11,507 nt of DNA from Nitrosopumilales archaeon. Lineage in GTDB: Archaea; Thermoproteota; Nitrososphaeria; Nitrososphaerales; Nitrososphaeraceae. Where the stretch lies: positions 1 to 11,507 of the forward strand of contig WJXE01000037.1 of NCBI GenBank assembly GCA_009665115.1, in the 5' to 3' direction. The position numbers and the translations under genes are program-made. How positions within the stretch are numbered: the first letter of the stretch is position 1; each line of letters starts with the position of its first letter. The notes below the pieces were generated by a model. That model ran no database searches and was not told the origin of the DNA. It saw only the letters and a program-made list of their open reading frames with translations. This document shows, one piece after another, positions 1-5,859 of this stretch.

Positions 1-9
1 AGTAAAAAC

Positions 10-32
10 AAATAAATAAATAAATAAATAAA
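10..32. repeat. AAAT tetranucleotide repeat
   Basis: Five tandem AAAT units followed by AAA lie upstream of purP. This is seen directly. It is simple AT-rich sequence in front of the purP promoter region, with no further function visible. Confidence 0.85.
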
Positions 33-101
33 AAGTAGAAGGGTTGCATATTCAATTAGAAACTTTTATTACAATTCGTTCTCGCCGGTACACACGTTGA
101 C

Positions 102-1202
102 ATGATCACTCGGCAACGGGTTGCGAACATTGTCAATGAATATGACTTGAAGAACATAACCATTGGCACAATAGGAAGTCACTCTGCTCTAGAGATCATG
201 GACGGGGCTAAAGATGAAAACATAAAAACTGTTTGCATTTGCCAAAAGGGTCGAGAGCTCCCCTATCAACGATTTAAAAGGCTAACAGATGAAATCATTT
301 TACTTGACAAGTTTTCTGATATGTTGAATCGAGAAATTCAAGAAAGATTGGTGCGCTTAAATACGATAATGATCGCGCATCGTGCCTTTACTGCCTACCT
401 TGGCTATGATAATATTGAAAATAACTTAGAGATGCCTATCTTCGGGAACCGACACCTCTTGCGAGCAGAGGAGCGTACTGCAGAGAGGAACCAATATTAT
501 CTTCTAGAAAAGGCGGGCATCAGGCACCCAAGGATCTACACAAAACCCTCACAAATTGATGGCTTAGCGATGGTAAAGGTTCAAGAAGCAAAACGGAAAC
601 TCGAGAGAGCATTTTTTATGGTTTCCTCATATGAGGATTACATGAAGAAAGCGAACCTCAAGATCAAACAAGGCCTGATTAACCAGGACGATCTCGACTC
701 TGCCATTATTGAGGAATACGTAATTGGTACGTACTTTAACTTTAACTTTTTCTACTCGCCAATGAGAGGGGAGACAGAGTTCTTAGGGATTGAAAGAAGG
801 TTGCAGACTAATCTCAATGATTTCACAACTTCAGTGCCGGCCAGGCAACAAATGGAAATAGATGTCGAGTTACAAAATATCGAAATAGGACACACACCTG
901 CGAGTATACGCGAATCGCTACTCGAAAAGGTGTTTAAAATGGGTGATGACTTCACTGCATCGGCTAAGAGGGAATACCCTCCGGGAATAATCGGACCGAT
1001 CTCACTACAAAGTATTGTTACGGTGGAACTCGATCTGGTGGTTTACGATGTTTCGCTCAGAGTTCCAGGGAACCCTATTATGGCAACAACGAGCCCTTAT
1101 ACTAAATACTATTACGGTCATACCATGGGGGTGGGCAGAAGAATTGCAATGGAAGTTAAAAATGCGATAGAGCAACAGAAACTCGCAGAAATAGTCACTT
1201 AG
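102..1202 (+). CDS. purP: PurP: formate-dependent FAICAR synthetase (ATP-grasp)
   Basis: The 366-aa product matches the archaeal PurP family, 5-formaminoimidazole-4-carboxamide ribonucleotide synthetase. In the known family this cytoplasmic enzyme uses ATP and formate to formylate AICAR in de novo purine synthesis, replacing the folate-dependent PurH step. Visible family features are the N-terminal GTIGSHSALEI (residues 22-32) and CQKGRELPYQRF (47-58), the central IEEYVIGTYFNFNFFYSP strand-loop (about 205-222), and the C-terminal YPPGIIGPISLQ and SPYTKYYYGHTMGVGRR stretches. The length is normal for PurP. The frame stays open upstream of the chosen ATG, but the T/A-rich box at about 62-72 would place transcription start close to this ATG. 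The gene stands alone, with no purine gene beside it. Paralogous PurP-like proteins exist in archaea, so the exact substrate is inferred. Confidence 0.93.
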   Translation: MITRQRVANIVNEYDLKNITIGTIGSHSALEIMDGAKDENIKTVCICQKGRELPYQRFKRLTDEIILLDKFSDMLNREIQERLVRLNTIMIAHRAFTAYLGYDNIENNLEMPIFGNRHLLRAEERTAERNQYYLLEKAGIRHPRIYTKPSQIDGLAMVKVQEAKRKLERAFFMVSSYEDYMKKANLKIKQGLINQDDLDSAIIEEYVIGTYFNFNFFYSPMRGETEFLGIERRLQTNLNDFTTSVPARQQMEIDVELQNIEIGHTPASIRESLLEKVFKMGDDFTASAKREYPPGIIGPISLQSIVTVELDLVVYDVSLRVPGNPIMATTSPYTKYYYGHTMGVGRRIAMEVKNAIEQQKLAEIVT

Positions 1203-1248
1203 TCAAATAAGGATCCAAAAAAGCTATGATTTATTTGCTTAATTAAAG

Positions 1249-1461
1249 ATGGAAAAAACCGAACTTCATTGTAATCTGGCTCCACTAATAAAGGAATTTT
1301 CCCAGCTTAGCAGTATCTCCATAAACAGGATTCATCAACTACGCGGCATGGGTGAAAGTATGTCTAGCCTTCTTGTTGTATGTATTGATAAAAATCTGTA
1401 CATGTGTTACAATAATTACAGTCGGTGGCAACGTATACACCTTGTTGATCTGACGATGTGA
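1249..1461 (+). CDS. Small hypothetical protein, uncertain
   Basis: A 70-aa reading frame begins 46 nt after purP, preceded by an AT-rich stretch (TTTATTTGCTTAATTAAAG) that could act as a promoter. I do not recognise the product. The second half (SSLLVVCIDKNLYMCYNN) reads like a beta-strand/turn/strand of a soluble domain and the first half like an amphipathic helix (NLAPLIKEFSQLSSISINRI). It has no signal peptide, membrane segment or metal motif. It could be a genuine small gene, a fragment of a larger decayed gene, or chance. The many decayed genes nearby make a fragment plausible. Confidence 0.35.
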   Translation: MEKTELHCNLAPLIKEFSQLSSISINRIHQLRGMGESMSSLLVVCIDKNLYMCYNNYSRWQRIHLVDLTM

Positions 1462-1657
1462 TATACTGTATATTGGCTGGATACAGCCGACTCCGACCAG
1501 ATCATATGAGCAGGTGAATATTACCGTGCTTGATTTGAACACATCCACGATCATTACATGCTTACATCGTTGATATTGTTATTTCTCTTACAAATACATA
1601 CATATAGAGATACTGTCATCATCACGAGATCAATCCCTATATAAAAAATACAGGAGT

Positions 1658-1925
1658 ATGACCGAAATAATTGCACTAATTTTAAAAGCAGCTAATCAAA
1701 GGGATGATATACTTAAGATATGCTGCGTCTATAACTTCAAAGCAGTTGTATGATTACCTACAGTTTTTGCTCACAAACGATTTGCTAGAGTATAGTGCAC
1801 ATAAATGGCGAAATTATAGAATTACGAGAAGTGGTAGGCGTTTCTTACAGCTTGATCTGGGGAATCACCCAGTAAAAAAAGTTCAGTGGCTATGTCCGCA
1901 ACCACAACCGCCCATATTTTCGTGA
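1658..1925 (+). pseudogene. Winged-helix DNA-binding protein, broken by a +1 frameshift
   Basis: Two overlapping frames together spell a thaumarchaeal-type winged-helix protein of the PF14947-like kind. Frame one starts at the ATG at 1658 and reads MTEIIALILKAANQRDDILK before running to a stop. Frame two, +1 to it, supplies YAASITSKQLYDYLQFLL, then NDLLEYSAHKWRNYRITRSG and RRFLQLDLG. Intact family members as I recall them read roughly IIALILEAAN, nine residues, YKAFLSYAQLKEYL, then LLENGLLEY. The break falls at about 1715-1720, at the family's KIMY position, and a short deletion would explain it. A TATA-like TATATAAA sits at 1638-1645. The last ~14 codons are antisense to the zinc-ribbon gene and probably lie beyond the natural C-terminus. 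A sequencing error or programmed frameshift is possible; decay is the simpler reading. Confidence 0.72.
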
Positions 1926-2035
1926 CCATGTGACTGATTCTCAGAGCACGACGGGCAAATCGTTGTGCCAGTCTCAGTCTCCGACATGAACATAACACCA
2001 CATGAGGTGCACTTTGATTTTTGAACTCCTTGCAT
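1883..2035 (-). CDS. Small zinc-ribbon protein with Cys/His-rich tail
   Basis: A 50-aa frame on the minus strand begins MQGVQKSKCTSCGVMFMS and contains two CxxC knuckles (CTSC at 9-12, CPSC at 27-30) separated by 14 residues. This is a classic four-Cys zinc ribbon. It ends with GCGCGHSH, after an earlier SHGH, which suggests a second metal site. The bases of the motif are read directly; zinc binding is inferred from the CxxC pair. No catalytic domain is present, so it may be a nucleic-acid or protein-binding adaptor, or a metal-handling protein. AT-rich TTTTAATTA lies roughly 20-28 nt before the ATG, fitting a leaderless archaeal promoter. Its 3' end overlaps, tail to tail, the 3' end of the broken winged-helix gene by 43 bp. 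Confidence 0.78.
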   Translation of the reverse strand: MQGVQKSKCTSCGVMFMSETETGTTICPSCSENQSHGHENMGGCGCGHSH

Positions 2036-2110
2036 AAAATTATAAATTGCTATATCGTAATTAAAACGTTGCCAAGATTACAAAACGTATATTGCTCAGA
2101 TTATACTCGA

Positions 2111-2126
2111 TGTAGCCGTAGAAAAA
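2111..2126. repeat. 16-nt direct repeat, copy 1
   Basis: TGTAGCCGTAGAAAAA occurs here and again, exactly and in the same orientation, at 3888-3903. Both copies lie outside genes. No transposon structure surrounds either copy. Confidence 0.6.
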
Positions 2127-2215
2127 ATCTAAGCGATCTGAGAAATTGATTCTAAGCAGAAAATGGATAGAAGCCTTTTCCGAGGACAAACAGCAGACAA
2201 ATTAGATAAATAGTG

Positions 2216-2221
2216 TTTATA
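2216..2221 (+). promoter_or_regulatory. Box A (TATA) of the secreted Ig-like protein gene
   Basis: TTTATA begins 28 nt before the ATG at 2244. This spacing matches an archaeal TATA box for an mRNA starting at or within a few bases of the start codon. Confidence 0.55.
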
Positions 2222-2243
2222 GGCAATATCAAACCCATCGGAA

Positions 2244-2942
2244 ATGGAAAAGTACTCTCGAACATGGAATTTTAATCACTCCGTACTTGTAGTTCTCTTC
2301 ACAATAGTAGCCGGATTTTTATTTAGCTCCTGGTGTACTGCTGGTGCTTCATTTGCTATATCGTCATCATCTGAAACGACACCCTCTGTAAAAATAATTT
2401 CTCCTCATAAAGGTCAGCAGGTTCCGGTTGATAGCAATATCATCGTATCAGGAATATCTTCACCTGCACCCGCAGCAGATAAGACATATACTGATTGTAC
2501 AGTTTTAGTACTTCTAGATGATATAAAACCATACCAAAAGGCAGCAGCAACAGGACATGGAGGAACAAACGATTATTCTACTTGGAAATATACTATTACT
2601 CCTAAATATGCAGCTTTAAAACAAGGACAAAATAAAATAACTTCCAAAGTATCTTGTATAGGAAGCTTTACTAATTTTACGAAATTTTACAGCGTGAACA
2701 TCACAGGGATAGGAGCAACTCATAGTGTGAACGGTCAGAATTTCCAAAATGGCGTTAATGGTTCATCTTTGGGTGGAAACGGTGAGCGAGGAGGTCTCGG
2801 AGGATCCGCTAATGGAGGCATAGCCGGAAGCAGCGGAAATGGAGGAAATGGAGGCATTGCTAATGGAGGTAATGGCGGAGTTGGCGGAAAGGGTGGCAAT
2901 GGAGGTAATGCAAACGGCGGGAATGTTGGAAATGGGAGATGA
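2244..2942 (+). CDS. Secreted Ig-like protein with Gly/Asn-rich repeat tail
   Basis: The 232-aa product starts with a polar N-terminus and a hydrophobic segment (about 13-38, VLVVLFTIVAGFLFSS), a likely signal peptide with cleavage near SFA-IS. Residues about 48-155 look like one beta-sandwich of Ig-like type: VKIISPHKGQQVPV, IIVSGISSP, TDCTVLVLLDD, a TW motif and ALKQGQNKITSKV. Cys85 and Cys138 could form a disulfide. NFT and NIT are possible glycosylation sequons. From about 163 the sequence becomes low-complexity GGNGG/NGG repeats, as in bacterial Gly-rich surface proteins. There is no C-terminal membrane anchor. A surface or extracellular role is inferred; the exact function is unknown. 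The TGA stop interrupts the repeat and the same frame continues 22 codons further. A decayed paralogue lies at 9586-9870. Confidence 0.85.
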   Translation: MEKYSRTWNFNHSVLVVLFTIVAGFLFSSWCTAGASFAISSSSETTPSVKIISPHKGQQVPVDSNIIVSGISSPAPAADKTYTDCTVLVLLDDIKPYQKAAATGHGGTNDYSTWKYTITPKYAALKQGQNKITSKVSCIGSFTNFTKFYSVNITGIGATHSVNGQNFQNGVNGSSLGGNGERGGLGGSANGGIAGSSGNGGNGGIANGGNGGVGGKGGNGGNANGGNVGNGR

Positions 2943-3002
2943 GGAGGAAATAATAGTGTTGATAGTGCTACAACATATATTATTTGGATTTATCTAGAGA
3001 AA

Positions 3003-3009
3003 TTTTTTT
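3003..3009 (+). terminator. T-run, candidate terminator
   Basis: Seven consecutive T residues lie 60 nt after the secreted protein gene. Archaeal terminators are often simple T-runs on the coding strand, so this is a plausible end for that transcript. No strong hairpin precedes it. Confidence 0.3.
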
Positions 3010-3084
3010 GATTATCCATCAAAGACTCAGTTCTATAATATTCTAGCACATTGATTATGAAGGCGAATTGAATGAAAACATTTA

Positions 3085-3462
3085 ATGGGTAAAGAACGGG
3101 AATATTTACGCAAAATATGCTTCATTGCGTTATCATCTAATGCAGATATCAGTTTTGCCGCTGTAGTTGACGATGATGGGAAACTAATTGTTGGACAATC
3201 TAGACGGGGTAATATGATAACTGGAAGAAAGAATCCTTTCGTAAATACTCATTACCCAGTTAGCAATCTATTTTACTTGAATTATCTAATCCCTACTATA
3301 AAAAAAGGAATTATTACTGCTGAAGTTCATCTGCAAGACAACTCAACAAAAATGCAATTCGAATTGACGCACATTGCAGATGATAATAAGATAGCGATTT
3401 CTCCACTAACTGGGAGTAAAGGCAAATATTTATGTGTCTATTTTTCCAGAGATATCAATTAG
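3085..3462 (+). CDS. Small thaumarchaeal protein, possibly DUF6659-like
   Basis: The 125-aa soluble protein has no signal peptide or membrane segment. The opening helix (LRKICFIALSSNADISFAAVV) followed by DDDGKLIVGQSRRG resembles the start of small archaeal proteins of the DUF6659 type, in which a helix precedes a sensor-like beta-hairpin with a DxxGKLI turn. The second half gives beta strands (ITAEVHLQDN, KMQFELTHIAD, NKIAISPL) and the end LCVYFSRDIN. The overall pattern is roadblock/PAS-like, suggesting a ligand-binding or scaffold role, but this is inference. The start is forced: the ATG 13 nt upstream meets a stop after six codons. The family name is recalled, not searched. No neighbour hints at its job. 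Confidence 0.68.
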   Translation: MGKEREYLRKICFIALSSNADISFAAVVDDDGKLIVGQSRRGNMITGRKNPFVNTHYPVSNLFYLNYLIPTIKKGIITAEVHLQDNSTKMQFELTHIADDNKIAISPLTGSKGKYLCVYFSRDIN

Positions 3463-3927
3463 CTACCAGATCTCTGGATAGTATTATATTATGATTGAAC
3501 TCGACGTTCTCTTATGTGGTTGTCTTTTCTCCCGCACAGAGAACCAAAAAAAAAGGATGAAGCAAGCCGAACAGTCTTTGTCGTTGCTGTTGAGAAACCA
3601 ATTAAACCGAAATGGTAAGATTACAACAAACCACTATCATAAGGGCCGTGCTGAAAACCGTTTGAACCGGATATTAGCCCCTCCATCGTGTTTAAGATTA
3701 GTTAAATGTCTGATTGTACGGTTCTGGGTCAATCTGTAAAGCGTATCAACTTCATTCCGGTTTTCAAGAATAAATCCTCCAATTCAAGTTCATGTCGAGA
3801 CAATTTTGAATTCCCTCGGCCTCTAAGTCTAATGTCCGCTCTTCTATAGGTGATACGCTTTTCTATGCCGGATGCATAAAGTGAATGTGTAGCCGTAGAA
3901 AAATCCTTCATACTTTTACTTCGCACC
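3463..3927. other. Gene-poor stretch with ORF fragments and an 11-bp inverted repeat
   Basis: No convincing gene is seen. A 34-aa frame at 3514-3618 (+) reads MWLSFLPHREPKKKDEASR then TVFVVAVEKPIKPKW and looks like a C-terminal fragment of a soluble protein; a longer frame at 3491-3739 in another register has no recognisable pattern. A 65-codon minus-strand frame at 3729-3926 is Arg-rich and unrecognised. AAAGCGTATCA at 3738-3748 recurs inverted at 3851-3861, framing 124 bp. Copy 2 of the 16-nt repeat lies at 3888-3903. The region may be remnant DNA. Confidence 0.4.
3888..3903. repeat. 16-nt direct repeat, copy 2
   Basis: This is an exact copy of TGTAGCCGTAGAAAAA at 2111-2126. It lies about 55 nt before the DUF2173 gene, just upstream of that gene's TATA box. 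Confidence 0.6.
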
Positions 3928-3938
3928 TTTAATATAAG
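3928..3938 (+). promoter_or_regulatory. Box A (TATA) of the DUF2173 gene
   Basis: TTTAATATAAG begins 31 nt before the ATG at 3959, the spacing expected for a short-leader or leaderless archaeal transcript. Confidence 0.5.
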
Positions 3939-3958
3939 ACTTTCTTTTTCTAAAAGCG

Positions 3959-4297
3959 ATGGTTAATTTCGATGAATTGTTAACACTTGATGGCGTAGCT
4001 GCGGCTGGTGAATTCGCGTCGGATGGAAAAATCATAGAATATAGATCAAACACCGATATAGCGAAAGAAATTGCTGAAGTATCTGCTCAATTCTGCGCTA
4101 CCGTTTCAATGCTCTTTAATACATTGGCTGGAGCGTTTACGCGCTTTACTAAGACCCCATGGGTGCCACAAAAGGTATGGTCATATTCTGGTGGTGACTG
4201 GACTGTAATCATTGGCGGTGGCGGCAATACTTGGGTATTTGTTGAAACAGCCAAGGCAGATTTCAACCAATTATTCAAAGCTCTTGCATACTCCTAA
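3959..4297 (+). CDS. DUF2173 family protein (roadblock-like fold)
   Basis: The 112-aa product matches the DUF2173 pattern along its whole length. It has FDELLTLDGVAAAGEFASDGK (residues 4-24), a helix carrying AEVSAQFCATVSMLF, then TPWVPQKVWSYSGGDWTVIIG, a GGGNTWVFV strand and a final helix with KADFNQLFKAL. Family members are small single-domain proteins from methanogens, Chlorobi and other prokaryotes. No biochemical role is established; the fold is thought to resemble roadblock/LC7 domains, which often scaffold small GTPases or signalling complexes. It is soluble and cytoplasmic by sequence. It has its own promoter and stands alone. The family match is confident and the function is unknown. 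Confidence 0.85.
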   Translation: MVNFDELLTLDGVAAAGEFASDGKIIEYRSNTDIAKEIAEVSAQFCATVSMLFNTLAGAFTRFTKTPWVPQKVWSYSGGDWTVIIGGGGNTWVFVETAKADFNQLFKALAYS

Positions 4298-4368
4298 CTT
4301 GAAAACCTTGAAAATATACTCACGGCTTTATTGATCCTTTTGTATTGTATCGAAAAAGGAATAATACC

Positions 4369-4540
4369 ACCCGTCATCTTGCTGGATTGTCAGGAGCAAT
4401 TATTTGGAATTTAGTTACTCATACTTTGCACTTCCATCATTTACTAGCCATGCACAAGTGGTTTAGTTGGCTCTGGACTAATAGCAGATGGTAGCAAAGC
4501 CACTGTGTTGGTTGGTATTCAAAAGCCACTAACCTACTAA
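4369..4540 (+). pseudogene. Relic of a PiT-family inorganic phosphate permease
   Basis: Three successive frames, read in order, rebuild a PiT signature. TRHLAGLSGAIIWNLVT (4369-4419), YFALPSFTSHAQV (4422-4460) and GLVGSGLIADG (4460-4492) line up with the family's IIWNLITWYFGIPSSSSHAL and IGGLVGA residue for residue if single bases were lost near 4420 and 4460. The PiT family transports phosphate with sodium or protons through the membrane. The third frame continues KATVLVGIQKPLTY to a stop at 4538. A further open frame (4539-4667: KVNFAIALGLASSKHVLSVS and following) may be more of the same relic but is not recognisably PiT. No start codon, no upstream domain and no intact helices remain, so it cannot make a transporter. 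Confidence 0.68.
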
Positions 4541-4667
4541 GGTTAATTTTGCAATTGCGCTTGGTTTAGCTAGTTCTAAACACGTACTTTCTGTAAGTAT
4601 TAAGTCCCTTCCAAGGTTAATCCAGCAGTTGGAAAATAGCAACAAGTCAGCACTTTTTTCTAACTAA
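4539..4667 (+). pseudogene. Open fragment after the PiT relic, unrecognised
   Basis: An open frame without a start codon reads KVNFAIALGLASSKHVLSVS, IKSLPRLIQQLENSNKSALF, then SN and a stop. It is in the +1 frame relative to the last PiT piece. The composition is protein-like, with a hydrophobic stretch followed by an amphipathic helix. It may be the downstream part of the same decayed gene or another remnant. Confidence 0.3.
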
Positions 4668-4765
4668 TGTTGCAAACGACGGTCAAAAACCACGCGTGTT
4701 AATACAACGTTACTGATTATCAGTGAATATCGAACACGAAAACATTTGTATCCCGGAAAGGAAAG

Positions 4766-4773
4766 CTTATAGA
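4766..4773 (+). promoter_or_regulatory. Possible box A of the gene at 4802
   Basis: CTTATAGA begins 36 nt before the ATG, compatible with an archaeal TATA box and a leader of about 8-10 nt. Confidence 0.4.
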
Positions 4774-4801
4774 TAATGGCAAAATAAAATTCATTTGATA
4801 T

Positions 4802-5119
4802 ATGCAATATCATAAGGCTGCTTTCCTTGGGCAAGAAAGGGCAAAAAAAGCTCAGATGAAATTATTTGATTATGCAGGATTTGCGATGCTAACGTATACT
4901 ATTAAGCAAAGCGACAAAGGTTTTGAGCCAGTAGGTGAGGAAATGCTTGCTGGCAAAATAGCGAGGGGAGATGAAGCAATGTTATTTATCTGTGATAAAG
5001 ATGGGTATGCAAAGGCACAATCAAAACCTTTGCCTATGCAAAAAAGTGAGGAAATCTATAGAAAGATGATAACAGACGGCATTCAAGAATTTATGGGTAT
5101 GATTAAGACCGTTTCTTGA
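4802..5119 (+). CDS. Hypothetical small soluble protein
   Basis: I do not recognise this 105-aa protein. It has a charged N-terminal helix (LGQERAKKAQMKLFDYAGFAML), a YTIKQSDKGFEPVGEEML segment, a hydrophobic strand AMLFICDKDGYAKA, and a C-terminal amphipathic helix (SEEIYRKMITDGIQEFMGMI). It has no signal peptide, membrane helix or metal motif. The coherent length, promoter-like box upstream and balanced composition argue for a real gene. Its 3' end overlaps the 3' end of the convergent UMP kinase gene by 17 bp, so the two transcripts overlap antisense at their ends. No function can be assigned. Confidence 0.65.
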   Translation: MQYHKAAFLGQERAKKAQMKLFDYAGFAMLTYTIKQSDKGFEPVGEEMLAGKIARGDEAMLFICDKDGYAKAQSKPLPMQKSEEIYRKMITDGIQEFMGMIKTVS

Positions 5120-5852
5120 CCGTGGCAGCTCTCGTCAATGTTGGGTCAATTACTATCTCGGTCCCGACATGGTATTTGCTATTGTTATTGATTGCATGTT
5201 TGATATTGTTGACGTTTGATCGCAAAACTTGTGTCGGGATTTTTGATCGTTCTATCACTTTAAGGGCAACAATATCGATTAGTTCATACGTTCCTGCCAT
5301 TGAACTTTCATTTCCTAGAATTTCCATACATTCTTTGACTGTAATCTTTTTAAATAATTTAGCATCTCTGTTTGTTTTGGGATCTGAATCATAAATCCCA
5401 TCCACGTCGGTAGCATTTAGAAACTTTGAAGCCTTTACTGTTTCGGCTATAAGTGCTGAAGTCGCATTTGTACTTTGTCCAGGATGCAAACCGCCTGCAA
5501 TTACTATTTTACCGCTTGCTGCTGCTAATGCTACTTCTTCCAGATTTTTTGGAACTTGGGAAAAGGCCTGATCTCCTAATGTAACAAGCAACAGCTTAGC
5601 GTTCAAACGTGATACTTCAATTCCTATAATATCCAGATTTGCTTCATCCGACCCGAGACTCCTTGCGATATTTATGTAGTGGCGGGCAATTTCTCCCCCT
5701 CCTGTCACGACTACTGGTTGAAATTTGTCACTGATTTCTAATAACATCCTAGCATATTTTGTGATAGACTCTTTACCGTTAGCAGTATTGAATATGCTGC
5801 CGCTTAATTTTATGACTATTCTTCTTTTTTTATTAAGATTGATATTATTCAT
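5103..5852 (-). CDS. pyrH: UMP kinase, archaeal type
   Basis: The 249-aa product belongs to the amino acid kinase superfamily, archaeal UMP kinase branch. It phosphorylates UMP (possibly also dUMP) to the diphosphate with ATP in the cytoplasm, feeding UTP and CTP synthesis. Motifs are KLSGS (15-19, phosphate loop), VVTGGGEIAR (48-57), AGGLHPGQSTNATSALIAE (119-137) and the ATP-site NATDVDGIYDSDPK (146-159). I chose the ATG at 5852 because it lies 7 nt after the upstream HD gene's stop and directly precedes the conserved core. An alternative ATG at 5909 would add 19 poorly conserved residues and overlap that gene by 50 bp. The tight spacing implies co-transcription with the HD gene. Confidence 0.92.
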   Translation of the reverse strand: MNNINLNKKRRIVIKLSGSIFNTANGKESITKYARMLLEISDKFQPVVVTGGGEIARHYINIARSLGSDEANLDIIGIEVSRLNAKLLLVTLGDQAFSQVPKNLEEVALAAASGKIVIAGGLHPGQSTNATSALIAETVKASKFLNATDVDGIYDSDPKTNRDAKLFKKITVKECMEILGNESSMAGTYELIDIVALKVIERSKIPTQVLRSNVNNIKHAINNNSKYHVGTEIVIDPTLTRAATVKKRS

Positions 5853-5859
5853 GTCAAAC

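Noticed and set aside
1475..1488. GGCTG-GATA-CAGCC hairpin as a terminator
   Set aside because: The stem is only 5 bp and no T-run follows it.
3640..3740. Group II intron or insertion-sequence end, suggested by a GTACGGTTCTGGG stretch
   Set aside because: No domain V hairpin, reverse transcriptase or transposase is present nearby.
3729..3926. Minus-strand 65-codon Arg-rich ORF
   Set aside because: It has no recognisable family, no clear promoter, and covers the 11-bp inverted repeat; too weak to call a gene.
4087..4278. Minus-strand 63-codon ORF
   Set aside because: It is antisense to the DUF2173 gene, which matches its family end to end.
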